64,000 bases of DNA from NCBI GenBank assembly GCA_036821185.1, contig DAISKD010000001.1, forward strand, positions 496,001 through 560,000, in the 5' to 3' direction. A model generated the notes under the pieces. The model did not search any database and had not been told where the DNA came from. It saw nothing but the letters and a program-made list of their open reading frames with translations. The number at the start of each line of letters is the position of its first letter. Position 1 is the first letter of the stretch. The stretch is from CALJTV01 sp036821185. GTDB lineage: Bacteria; Chloroflexota; Dehalococcoidia; GIF9; UBA5629. Shown here piece by piece: positions 8,843 through 17,314 of the stretch. The position numbers and the translations under genes were made by a program.

Positions 8843-9775
8843 ATGTTTGCAATACATGTAGAAAATCTGGTCAAGAATTATGGCGTCCGACGTGTGTTAG
8901 ATGGGTTAAACCTCGATCTGTCAGAAGGCGAATTCTACGCTCTCATGGGGCCGAACGGTTCTGGCAAGACCACACTTGCTTCAATAATCGCTGGGGTGAA
9001 GACACCAACTAGCGGCGTTGTTGAGATTTACGGTAAGAAACCAGCTGAGGCAAAGTCACTTATCGGCTATGTACCGCAGGAAAATTTCTCCTCGCCCAAG
9101 CTTTCGGGAAGAGAAAATTTGACATATTTCGCCACTATCCTCGGCTACCCGCGTGAGCAAAGGAACCAGTTGGTAACTGAAATACTCAAAAATGTGGGGC
9201 TTTCTGAGGAATCAAATAAGCGAGTCGCCACATACTCCGGCGGGATGAGGAAAAGGTTAGAGGTCGCCACAGCTCTTTTCCCTGGTATAAAAGTCCTCAT
9301 TTTGGATGAACCAACAACCGGCCTGGACCCTGCTGCCAGACGAAGCTTCTTTAGTACACTTCGAGAAATCGTAGATAATAAGACAACAATCCTCCTGATA
9401 ACCCATATCGGGAGTGACGCTGAGCTGGCGTCAAGAGTGGGGCTAATAGATGCTGGCAAGATAATAGCCGAAGGCACTCCCGAAGAGCTTAAGAAAAAGC
9501 ATGCTGCTGAAGATGTGGTCACTGTAGAAATAGCGGAAAGCAGTGATAGAGTGCTCCCAATACTAAAAGATTTCAGCTTAAATGGTAGTGTAGCACAATT
9601 ATCCAACGGCTATAGAATCTATGTACGGAACGGTGATATGGTGTTACCAGAGGTGATAAGAGCGCTTAGCCAGGCCGGGCATAAGGTCATGCGCGTGGAA
9701 ATGGCAAGAACCACGCTCGAAGACGTCTTTTTCAAACTAACTGAAAAGAGCATTCAGGAGACACCAACCAATTGA
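8843..9775 (+). CDS. ABC transporter ATP-binding protein (ABC-2 exporter type)
   Basis: ATPase of an export system. Walker A GPNGSGKTT is at about residues 36-44, the Q-loop is at YVPQEN, the signature is YSGGMRKRL, and Walker B is VLILDEPTTGLDP, with the switch His in LLITHIG. The C-terminal ~80 residues form the accessory domain common in ABC-2 drug or lipid exporters (DrrA/CcmA-like). I chose ATG 8843 because TAAGGAG lies at the right distance and the ABC core begins at once (MFAIHVENLVKNYG); 38 extra in-frame codons upstream have no ribosome binding site. 310 residues. It overlaps its membrane partner by four bases (TTGA), so the two are surely translated together. The substrate is unknown. 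Confidence 0.92.
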   Translation: MFAIHVENLVKNYGVRRVLDGLNLDLSEGEFYALMGPNGSGKTTLASIIAGVKTPTSGVVEIYGKKPAEAKSLIGYVPQENFSSPKLSGRENLTYFATILGYPREQRNQLVTEILKNVGLSEESNKRVATYSGGMRKRLEVATALFPGIKVLILDEPTTGLDPAARRSFFSTLREIVDNKTTILLITHIGSDAELASRVGLIDAGKIIAEGTPEELKKKHAAEDVVTVEIAESSDRVLPILKDFSLNGSVAQLSNGYRIYVRNGDMVLPEVIRALSQAGHKVMRVEMARTTLEDVFFKLTEKSIQETPTN

Positions 9776-10545
9776 GCCAGATATTCGGCGCGTTTAGTAA
9801 GACGGTTAAAGAACTGCTAAGAGAGCGGGCAGTGCTGTTCTGGACCATAGCGTGGCCCATCATCTGGGCCATCATCGGAAGCTTCTCATTCACCGGTGGT
9901 GCTCCCGAAGAAGTAATTCCCTATGCCAAGGGCTCGATCACAGTCTCGATGATGGTCTTTGCACTGATGATAGGTTGCATGGCGAACCTTCCTGCCAGCA
10001 TCGCCGGGGACAGGACGAACGGTCTCCTCGCCAAGCTGATATCAATGCCGATAAAACCCTACAGGGACTTTGTCGGCAGAATCTTAGCTGTGATCGCCAT
10101 CTCCTGCCTGGCAGCAATCTTAGTTGTGATAGCTGGCGCTGCACTTGGAGCACGCTTTTCAGGCACCCAGGCCCAAGTCTTACAAGGAGTTAATTTCATC
10201 TTTCTGGTGATTTGTGCCTCCGCCGGGATAGGACTCATAGCCGGTACGCTGGTTAAAAATCCCCAGGGCGCAATCATGACAGGCATCGGCATAGCAGTAG
10301 TAACATCTGCCATATCAGGTCTATTTGCACCATACGAATTCCTACCAGCGCCACTTAAGACGTTTGCACGCTTTTATCCCGTTTCATCAGCGCATACATC
10401 AATCATATATTTGATAGTCGGACCGGATGTGGCTGCATATAACCCTTTGACTTTTATTCAGATAATGTCCACCGTAGTTTTCTCTCTTGCATTACTTGCG
10501 GCTGGCGTAGTCCTATACTCACGGCTTGGCTGGAAAATCGAATAA
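9772..10545 (+). CDS. ABC-2 type transporter permease
   Basis: Membrane partner of the preceding ATPase; 257 residues with about six hydrophobic segments (near residues 22-42, 55-75, 100-127, 138-160, 170-190 and 230-250), as expected for the ABC-2 fold. The start is TTG 9772, overlapping the TGA of the ATPase gene, with CAGGAG about 10 bases before. The conserved late segment FYPVSSAHTSIIYLI is typical of the DrrB/ABC-2 group. The acyl-CoA synthetase gene begins 20 bases downstream, so all three are probably one transcript. That pairing hints at a lipid-like or carboxylic acid substrate, which is inference only. Confidence 0.88.
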   Translation: MSQIFGAFSKTVKELLRERAVLFWTIAWPIIWAIIGSFSFTGGAPEEVIPYAKGSITVSMMVFALMIGCMANLPASIAGDRTNGLLAKLISMPIKPYRDFVGRILAVIAISCLAAILVVIAGAALGARFSGTQAQVLQGVNFIFLVICASAGIGLIAGTLVKNPQGAIMTGIGIAVVTSAISGLFAPYEFLPAPLKTFARFYPVSSAHTSIIYLIVGPDVAAYNPLTFIQIMSTVVFSLALLAAGVVLYSRLGWKIE

Positions 10546-10565
10546 ACGTAGAGAAAGGAGAAACA

Positions 10566-12299
10566 ATGGAGCTGTATCCTGAGTATAACGTGCACTACCC
10601 CTTACTACTGACCACTTTCATGAAAAGACCGGTCAATATGTATCCCGATGATATAGGCATCGTTTATCGAAATGAAACAGGACAGTACTTCAGGTTTACC
10701 TGGAGGGAATGGTATGAACGTACCTGTCAGCTTGCTCATGCGCTTAAGGACCTAGGGGTAAAACCGGGAAAACCAGGAGAGCCGGGTGACAGGGTGGCCA
10801 CAATGGCTTTAAATCACCACCGACACCTCGAGCTCTGTTACGCACCAATTTGTATGGGGGCAATAGCTCACCCCATCAACATGAGGCTTTCTCTAGACCA
10901 CATGTCACACACCATAAATCACGCTGAGGATAAGATTATATTCGTCGATGACACATTTATTCCGTTGCTAGAAAATATTTACGACCGGATAAAGTCCACT
11001 GTTAAAGCCTTTGTGTATATTTCAGACAGCAATGAAAGGCCCAAAACAAGGATCAGACCGCTCTATGAATATGAGGAACTTATCAGCAAGCAACCGAAGG
11101 CTTTTGATTGGCCCCTTATGAGCGAGGACAATTATGCCGTACTTTACTATACTACGGGAACCACGGGCTTGCCTAAAGGGGTGATGTTCACTCACCGGCA
11201 GATTTACGTTAAGACATTGCATCTCCTGGCCGACATCCTTTTTGCGCCCAGGCTGCCCAGCGATCCTATTTATCTGGGACAGGATCCCCGGATCAGCGTA
11301 CCGCTGATCAATGTGCCCATGTATCACATCCATGCCTGGGGTGGAACATGGCACTACGTCCTTGCCGCTAGCAAGATTGTCCTCCCTGGCAGATTTACCC
11401 CCCAAGGTTTTTGTGAACTGGTCCAAACTGAAAAGGTTACTACCACAGGGCTGGTGCCCACAATGTTAGCCATGCTCCTGGAATACGAGGACCTTCAGAA
11501 ATATGACCTGAGCAGCCTTACCAGCATTACAGTGGGCGGTGGTGCCCTCCCGCTAGGCCTGAAAGCAAAAGCTGAAAAGGTGTTCCCTAACTTCACCGTA
11601 TCTTCCGGTTATGGAATGACAGAAACAAATGCGGTGGCAACCTTCGCAGCAATCAAGCGTAATATGGTGAACTGGAGCAAAGAGGAATTGGACAGAGTCC
11701 GAGTAAAGACGGGAATCCCCTGGACGGGTGTAGACTTACAAGTTATTGGAGAGGATGGAAAACCGGTGCCACACGATAACAAGACCCTGGGGGAGATCGT
11801 ACTTAGAGGTTCGACTATTATGGGGCAATATTACAAAGACCCAGAGAAGACTGCCGCTGCATGGCGTGACGGCTGGTTCCACACCGGTGATATGGCTAAA
11901 GTAGATGAAGACGGTTACATAATCATCGCCGATAGAATAACTGATGTGATCAGAAGCGGAGCTGAAATGGTACCGACTGTGTTGTTAGAAAACCTGACGG
12001 CCACATGTGACTGGGTTTTAGAGGCAACTTATGTGGGAGTCCCAGACGAAAAATGGGGCGAACGACCAATGGCTTTAGTGAAATTGGTTCCCGGCGCCCG
12101 AATATCAGAGGAGGACATTTACCGTTTCCTTGAAGAAGAAGGCGTAGCTAAAGGTAAAATAACAAAATGGATGCTGCCTGATTTCATCGTCATCTGTGAT
12201 GATATTCCCAAAACCAGTGTAGGCAAGTTTGATAAGATAGCAATACGCAAAAGATTAGACGAGTTCATTTCTAGAGCCAGGAAAATGCGCCTGTCATGA
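10566..12299 (+). CDS. Acyl-CoA synthetase (AMP-forming), fatty-acid type
   Basis: Activates a carboxylic acid to its CoA thioester through an acyl-adenylate. The P-loop YYTTGTTGLPKGV lies near residue 195, the acyl-AMP binding segment is YGMTETNA, the hinge region has GWFHTGDMAKVDEDGY, and the catalytic C-terminal lysine is in KTSVGKFDKIAIRK. Length (577) fits medium- or long-chain enzymes. The start ATG follows GAGAAAGGAG closely. It is strongly similar over its whole length to the second synthetase at 18385-20202 but lacks about 28 residues in the middle. Predicted cytoplasmic or membrane-associated. Chain length of the substrate cannot be read from the sequence. Confidence 0.93.
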   Translation: MELYPEYNVHYPLLLTTFMKRPVNMYPDDIGIVYRNETGQYFRFTWREWYERTCQLAHALKDLGVKPGKPGEPGDRVATMALNHHRHLELCYAPICMGAIAHPINMRLSLDHMSHTINHAEDKIIFVDDTFIPLLENIYDRIKSTVKAFVYISDSNERPKTRIRPLYEYEELISKQPKAFDWPLMSEDNYAVLYYTTGTTGLPKGVMFTHRQIYVKTLHLLADILFAPRLPSDPIYLGQDPRISVPLINVPMYHIHAWGGTWHYVLAASKIVLPGRFTPQGFCELVQTEKVTTTGLVPTMLAMLLEYEDLQKYDLSSLTSITVGGGALPLGLKAKAEKVFPNFTVSSGYGMTETNAVATFAAIKRNMVNWSKEELDRVRVKTGIPWTGVDLQVIGEDGKPVPHDNKTLGEIVLRGSTIMGQYYKDPEKTAAAWRDGWFHTGDMAKVDEDGYIIIADRITDVIRSGAEMVPTVLLENLTATCDWVLEATYVGVPDEKWGERPMALVKLVPGARISEEDIYRFLEEEGVAKGKITKWMLPDFIVICDDIPKTSVGKFDKIAIRKRLDEFISRARKMRLS

Positions 12300-12362
12300 G
12301 GATGTTGGAACCGATTTAAGTCGAACTGCACAAAACGCAGACATTGACTTCGGCTAAACCTG

Positions 12363-12368
12363 TATAAT
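12363..12368 (+). promoter_or_regulatory. Candidate -10 element for hppA
   Basis: A perfect TATAAT preceded directly by TG lies 138 bases upstream of the hppA ATG. No good -35 box sits at 16-18 bases. The remaining leader up to 12505 holds only a weak CTGGC/GCCAG hairpin and the ribosome binding site AAAGGAGG; I recognise no riboswitch in it. Confidence 0.35.
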
Positions 12369-12505
12369 AAAATATCAGCCGCTCATGCTCGACTTCGAAT
12401 CGCTTTATGAGTACGTCTCTGCTCAACTAACAATTATGTACCACCTGGACCATCTCTGGCTTAGCCCGGGGCCAGGGATTTAGAATTTCATCAAAGGAGG
12501 TATCA

Positions 12506-14716
12506 ATGGCACAAATTCCTGGAATCTTCTGGGTAGTGGTAGTGGGCTGCGCTATTGGTATTGTATTTGCGCTGGCACTTATAAGGTACATCCTGCGGGC
12601 AGACGCAGGTACACCAGCAATGCAAGATGTAAACTCCAGAATTGCAGAGGGTGCCTGGGCATTTATACGCCGCCAGTACTCCACCATCGGTATAACCGCC
12701 TTGGTAGTGGCGGCGCTGATTGGATTCCTGCTTGCCAGATTGAGCAGCCCTGCAGAACTGGAAATGCTTGGGGTCTCGGCAGTTGGCCTAGGCTGGCGTA
12801 CTGCGCTCGCCTTCCTTGTAGGCGGGATTTGCTCTTGCGTCTCTGGTATTGTAGGGATGTGGATTGCAGTAAAATCGAATGTACGCTGCGCTGCAGCCTC
12901 CCACCGGGGCCTTAATGAGGCTATCAAAGTCGCATTGCGGGGCGGAGCTGTTTCGGGGTTCCTCATAGTCACCCTCAGTCTGTTAGGAGTAACGATAATG
13001 TTCTTCGCCTACGGCGGAGCTACTCATCCCGAAATTGCCCCTCACCTTATCGTCGCCTTCGGCTTCGGTGCCAGCATGGTAGCCCTTTTCGCACAGCTTG
13101 GCGGCGGCATCTACACCAAGGCTGCCGACATGGGCGCTGACCTGGCTGGCAAAGTGGAGGCAGGCATCCCCGAAGACGACCCACGGAATGCTGCTGTAAT
13201 CGCTGACCAGGTTGGTGACAATGTGGGCGATTGTGCTGGACGCGGTGCAGATCTGTTTGAGTCCACAGCTGCCGAGAACATAGGCGCCATGATAATCGGC
13301 ACTGCACTGTACCTCATATCGGTCAAGGCAGGTATGGCACCGCTAACTGCTGTGGGCTGGGTGCTCTTCCCCTTGGTCATCCGCGCCTGCGGCATCATCG
13401 CCAGTATGATTGGCATACTGGCAGTACATAGCCGCCGCGAGGGCGAAAATCCGATGGATGCCCTGAACCGCGGATACTACGTGGCATTAGCTTTGTGCGG
13501 CGCATCTATGGTAGGCATTTGTAAGGTCATGTTCGGACCACTGGCATCGGGGTGGCTATGGCTCATGGCAGCAGGCCTTGTCGGCATCATCACCAGTGTG
13601 GTCGTAGTCTATATCACACAGTACTATACCGAAGCAAGATACAAGCCAACAAGAAGCATTGCTGAAGCCTCCCGCACAGGCCCGGCGACAAACTTTGTAA
13701 CCGGTATGTCCGTTGGCTTCGAGACAATAATGCCCACTGCACTGGTAATTTGTATTGCCCTAGCACTCACCTACTGGTTCGGCACCCTTTCAGGACTTGA
13801 CCTGCCCTGGTGGATAAGCGGTGCTTACGGCACGGCAATCGCTACAATGGGCATGCTCATGACCTGTCCCTTCATCCTCGCCGAAGACACCTTTGGTCCC
13901 ATAACTGACAATGCCAACGGGATCAACGAATTCACAAAGGCAGGCGACCACATAAGGAAAGTAACTGACCACCTTGACGCCACCGGCAACACCACCAAAG
14001 CCTTGACCAAAGGCTACGCTATGGTATCAGCAGGTCTAGCTGGCTTTTTGCTTTTCCAGGCTTATTTTGACAGGGTGCTGCTCTTCCAGGGCAAAGAGGG
14101 ACAGTTATTCAACATAAACTTGGTCATCCCCGAGGTGCTCATCGGCGCTGTGCTGGCGATAATGATGGTATTCCTTTTCAGCGCCTGGGCATTGCGGTCG
14201 GTAGGCAATGCAGCCAGCAAGATAATCGACGAGGTGCTCCGCCAGATAAAGTCAGACCCCGGGATAATGGCCGGCACCTCCCGCCCGGACTACGCCAGGG
14301 CGGTTGACATCACCACCCGAGCAGCCCTTAAGGGAATGATAGCGCCGGGATTACTGCCCGTGCTCTTGCCCGTGCTGATCGGCGTCTTTTTTGCCTATGT
14401 CAAGATAAGCGGGTTTAGCGCCCCAGCAGCTGTAGGGTCCTTCCTTATGGTGGGCACCTTCGCCTCCATCCTTCTTGCATCCTTCATGAACAACGGCGGT
14501 GGCGCTTGGGATAATGCTAAGAAATACATTGAGGACGGACAACTTAAGGATGAAGCTGGGAATATCATCGGCAAAGGCTCACCCACACACGCTGCTGCAG
14601 TTGCTGGCGACACAGTCGGCGACCCGCTTAAAGACACAGTTGGTCCCTCCCTGCACATCGTCGCCAAACTTATAGCTACCGTGACACTAGTGCTTTGCCC
14701 TCTGTGGATCGTCTAG
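12506..14716 (+). CDS. hppA: Membrane-bound proton-pumping pyrophosphatase, K+-independent type
   Basis: Couples pyrophosphate hydrolysis to ion transport across the membrane. The 736-residue protein has about 16 hydrophobic segments. The substrate/Mg2+ site is visible as GIPEDDPRNAAVIADQVGDN followed by VGDCAGRGADLFE, with further acidic motifs DNANGINEF and AGDTVGDPLKDTVGPS near the C-terminus. The sequence GNTTKALTKGYA has Lys where K+-dependent enzymes have Ala (GNTTAA), which by established family knowledge marks a K+-independent H+ pump. It can recycle the pyrophosphate made by the neighbouring acyl-CoA synthetases and thereby pull acid activation forward. The start ATG follows AAAGGAGG. 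A strong hairpin follows the gene. Confidence 0.95.
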   Translation: MAQIPGIFWVVVVGCAIGIVFALALIRYILRADAGTPAMQDVNSRIAEGAWAFIRRQYSTIGITALVVAALIGFLLARLSSPAELEMLGVSAVGLGWRTALAFLVGGICSCVSGIVGMWIAVKSNVRCAAASHRGLNEAIKVALRGGAVSGFLIVTLSLLGVTIMFFAYGGATHPEIAPHLIVAFGFGASMVALFAQLGGGIYTKAADMGADLAGKVEAGIPEDDPRNAAVIADQVGDNVGDCAGRGADLFESTAAENIGAMIIGTALYLISVKAGMAPLTAVGWVLFPLVIRACGIIASMIGILAVHSRREGENPMDALNRGYYVALALCGASMVGICKVMFGPLASGWLWLMAAGLVGIITSVVVVYITQYYTEARYKPTRSIAEASRTGPATNFVTGMSVGFETIMPTALVICIALALTYWFGTLSGLDLPWWISGAYGTAIATMGMLMTCPFILAEDTFGPITDNANGINEFTKAGDHIRKVTDHLDATGNTTKALTKGYAMVSAGLAGFLLFQAYFDRVLLFQGKEGQLFNINLVIPEVLIGAVLAIMMVFLFSAWALRSVGNAASKIIDEVLRQIKSDPGIMAGTSRPDYARAVDITTRAALKGMIAPGLLPVLLPVLIGVFFAYVKISGFSAPAAVGSFLMVGTFASILLASFMNNGGGAWDNAKKYIEDGQLKDEAGNIIGKGSPTHAAAVAGDTVGDPLKDTVGPSLHIVAKLIATVTLVLCPLWIV

Positions 14717-14741
14717 AAGAGCACTGCTGAACTAGCCCGCA

Positions 14742-14783
14742 AACAAAGAGGCAACCCCTAGAGAAAGGGGTTGCCTCTTTGTT
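14742..14783. terminator. Strong hairpin between convergent hppA and hydrolase genes
   Basis: An 18-base perfect stem pairs 14742-14759 (AACAAAGAGGCAACCCCT) with 14766-14783 around a 6-base loop. It lies about 25 bases past the hppA stop and should end that transcript. Its right arm encodes the last codons of the opposing hydrolase, whose stop codon (14758-14760) falls at the loop, so the structure lies partly inside coding sequence. It may act in both directions, though neither side has a long T run. Confidence 0.8.
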
Positions 14784-15381
14784 CCTCGCCTATGGTAGTG
14801 GGTGGCCCATGCCCTGGGTAGACGACGGTATCATCAGGCAGAGACATCAGCTTACTTTTGATGCTGTGGATAAGCTGCCTGTGGCTGCAGCCGGGAAAAT
14901 CGCTTCTGCCGACACCATAGTTAAACAGGGTATCACCGGTAAAAACCATACCATGACCGTACAGGCATATACCCCCAGGACTATGCCCAGGGGTATGCAA
15001 AACGGTAAAACGCAAGCCGCCAATTTCGATGACATCACCGTCTTTAAGTAACCTCTCCGGGTGAGGAGACTTAGAAAAAGACCCGCCGGTCATTGAAGCT
15101 ATCATCCGGGCAAACGGCCCTATGTGCATCGACGCCTCCGCCTCATGTATAGCCAACTGAGCCCCAGTTGCCTCCTTAACCGCAGGCACCGCTCCGATAT
15201 GGTCGAAATGGGCATGAGTAACCACGATCACTGAAATGGATAACCCCAGCTCGCCAATAGCTTTGATAATGGTTCTGGCTTCGGCGCCCGGGTCTATAAC
15301 GATGCCCTGCCTCGAAGCTTCATCGCCCACGATATAACAATTAGCGCCCAATGGGCCGACCACAAGATGTTTGAGAATCAT
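14758..15381 (-). CDS. Metallo-beta-lactamase-fold hydrolase (glyoxalase II-like)
   Basis: The 207-residue protein carries the zinc-binding motif THAHFDHIG near residue 57, the later metal ligands in TPGHSPGG and FTGDTLF, and a C-terminal VYPGHGP, giving the full set for a two-metal hydrolase of the YcbL/glyoxalase II subgroup. The substrate is probably a small thioester or related compound in the cytoplasm; the family is broad and the sequence does not decide. It is the last gene of a minus-strand series (NEW3 protein, ABC ATPase, ABC permease, hydrolase), 41 bases after the permease. Its 3' end forms one arm of the terminator hairpin. Confidence 0.9.
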   Translation of the reverse strand: MILKHLVVGPLGANCYIVGDEASRQGIVIDPGAEARTIIKAIGELGLSISVIVVTHAHFDHIGAVPAVKEATGAQLAIHEAEASMHIGPFARMIASMTGGSFSKSPHPERLLKDGDVIEIGGLRFTVLHTPGHSPGGICLYGHGMVFTGDTLFNYGVGRSDFPGCSHRQLIHSIKSKLMSLPDDTVVYPGHGPPTTIGEEQRGNPFL

Positions 15382-15422
15382 ATTTTAGCCACCGAGCAAT
15401 AGCCAGATAATTTGGGTGGGGA

Positions 15423-16373
15423 CTAAGTCGACCTTATCTCCTCACGCATGAACTTAATATAAGAGGCAGCAAAGCACAGTGCTGTTAGGGCGATCAGACT
15501 GGTCACCTGAGGCCACACCACTACAAGACTCTGCCCCAGGGACAGCGGGGTAGGCATCATACCTGCGGTATAGATGCTTATCAACATTAAGGTAGAACTG
15601 GGATTGCTCAACTCTGGCATGAGCAATACCTGCACGCTTTCACCGTATAAAGTGCTAGGGGAGATCCTGTTGATACTGCGATAAATCTCGTCATGGCGGG
15701 CCAACGTACCAACAGTAGAATTGTAGTCGATCGGGACAATCGCATTAGCAACAAAGGTTGCGATCATACCGACGAAAAGAAACATAAACAGCCACACGGC
15801 GACGGATGCTAACGCTGAAGTAGCCGTGCGATTGAACAACACCGAGAAAAGCACGGCAAGGGACAACCAGAACCCGCCGTAAACTATGCTGATGAACACA
15901 AACACAAAAAGACGCAGTACCTCTTCCGCCGTCGGAGGTATACCTATCATACGCAGACCCATGCCAGCCACCAATGTTACTATACTCAGCACCAGAATAG
16001 ACAGGGTCACCAATCCGGCGAGGAACTTCCCATTTATCACCGAGTCCCGATAGAGTGGCTGGGAAAGTAAGCGGCTCAAGTTGCCGCTGGTGCGCTCACT
16101 ATTTATAGCATCAAAACCCAGGGCTATGCCAATAATGGGAATAAACAGTGAGAGAAAGAAAGGAAATGAAAACGGGATGTTCTCGCCGGAAAGGATAAAG
16201 AGCCTTAAAAAAATAAATCTGGTTGTCGCAGTGACATCAGCCCTTATGTTCTCCGCCGCCACATATATGGCAGCCACACCAGCGAGATATACAAGGATGG
16301 ACAATATGATAAAGCGTAAGCTGCTGAAATGGTCACTAAGCTCTTTCCAAAAAACAGCCATTAGCCCTTTCAT
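15423..16373 (-). CDS. ABC-2 type transporter permease
   Basis: 316 residues with about six membrane segments. The N-terminal block MKGLMAVFWKELSDHFSSLR and the region INSERTSGNLSRLLSQPLYR are typical of ABC-2 permeases of the NosY/gliding-export group, with a large extracytoplasmic loop around residues 195-240. It begins two bases after the stop of the ATPase gene, so the two form a transporter. The third partner, upstream, is a secreted NEW3-domain protein. NosY-like systems export or act on periplasmic cofactors or proteins; the substrate here is unknown. Confidence 0.88.
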   Translation of the reverse strand: MKGLMAVFWKELSDHFSSLRFIILSILVYLAGVAAIYVAAENIRADVTATTRFIFLRLFILSGENIPFSFPFFLSLFIPIIGIALGFDAINSERTSGNLSRLLSQPLYRDSVINGKFLAGLVTLSILVLSIVTLVAGMGLRMIGIPPTAEEVLRLFVFVFISIVYGGFWLSLAVLFSVLFNRTATSALASVAVWLFMFLFVGMIATFVANAIVPIDYNSTVGTLARHDEIYRSINRISPSTLYGESVQVLLMPELSNPSSTLMLISIYTAGMMPTPLSLGQSLVVVWPQVTSLIALTALCFAASYIKFMREEIRST

Positions 16374-16375
16374 AG

Positions 16376-17302
16376 CTAGTCCCGAAAATACCTGAGATAT
16401 ATATCGTCCAAACTGTACTCCTCCATTTTCATCTGGAGGAGCAGGCTATCGCTATCTACTATAGCACGTGCGATCTGTGGTCTTATATCCCCATCACAGC
16501 TAATCAACAGCCTGTCACCTTCTACCTCCACGTTTCCCACACCGGCGATATCTTTTACCGCCTTTAGAAGCCTATCGCTGACCGGCGAAACTTGAGCCTC
16601 TATTCTGAACTTCCCTCCGCCAATGATACTCCTCCCCAGCTCCTCTACCGAGCCCTCGGCCACCAGTCGTCCATTAGCCATGATACCTACCCTGGTGCAG
16701 ACCTTCTGGACCTGATGCAACTGGTGGGATGAGATGAAAACAGTTACATTGCGCCGTGCCATACCTTTAATCAACGCCAGCACCTGTTCAGTACCTTCAG
16801 GATCAATGCCAGCAGTCGGCTCATCAAAAAAGGCTATCTTCGGATCTTTAATCATCACATCAGCGATGCCCAAACGTTGCTTCATCCCATGAGAGAAAGT
16901 ACCCACCTTATGCTCAGCAACATCACTCAGCCCCACCAACTCCAGCAACTCGTCGATCTTTTTCTTGGCAACCTCCATAGAAAGACCATTCAAGGCGGCT
17001 GTGTACTCCAGATTCTCTCGTGCCGTCATGTCGTCATAGAAACCGACTTTCTCCGGCAGATACCCGGCAACCCTTTTTACCTTCAATGGCTCTCTCGTCG
17101 GATCATAACCGCATACAAGGGCACCACCAGATGTGGGCTCAGTCAGACCCAGCAACATCAATATCGTCGTCGTCTTGCCAGCACCATTGGGACCCAAGAA
17201 ACCAAAGACCTCACCCTCACCCACTTGAAGATTTAGCTTATTAACGGCTATTTTGTTTTTGTAGCTTTTGGTCAGTTCCTTAGTTTCGACAGCATATTGC
17301 AT
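16376..17302 (-). CDS. ABC transporter ATP-binding protein
   Basis: ATPase partner of the permease downstream. Walker A GPNGAGKTT at residues 37-45, signature FSHGMKQRLG, Walker B IAFFDEPTAGIDPEG, and the switch His in FISSHQLHQV are present. A C-terminal extension of ~85 residues (from about 225) is predicted alpha/beta and is common in NosF/CcmA-type ATPases of ABC-2 systems. 308 residues. The ATG at 17302 is 12 bases after the TGA of the NEW3-domain gene, so the two are cotranscribed. Confidence 0.92.
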   Translation of the reverse strand: MQYAVETKELTKSYKNKIAVNKLNLQVGEGEVFGFLGPNGAGKTTTILMLLGLTEPTSGGALVCGYDPTREPLKVKRVAGYLPEKVGFYDDMTARENLEYTAALNGLSMEVAKKKIDELLELVGLSDVAEHKVGTFSHGMKQRLGIADVMIKDPKIAFFDEPTAGIDPEGTEQVLALIKGMARRNVTVFISSHQLHQVQKVCTRVGIMANGRLVAEGSVEELGRSIIGGGKFRIEAQVSPVSDRLLKAVKDIAGVGNVEVEGDRLLISCDGDIRPQIARAIVDSDSLLLQMKMEEYSLDDIYLRYFRD

Positions 17303-17314
17303 AAGTGCAAATCC

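Noticed and set aside
12427..12972. 181-codon antisense frame at the start of hppA
   Set aside because: Low-complexity Pro/Thr/Ala translation with no motifs; hppA is certain on the other strand.
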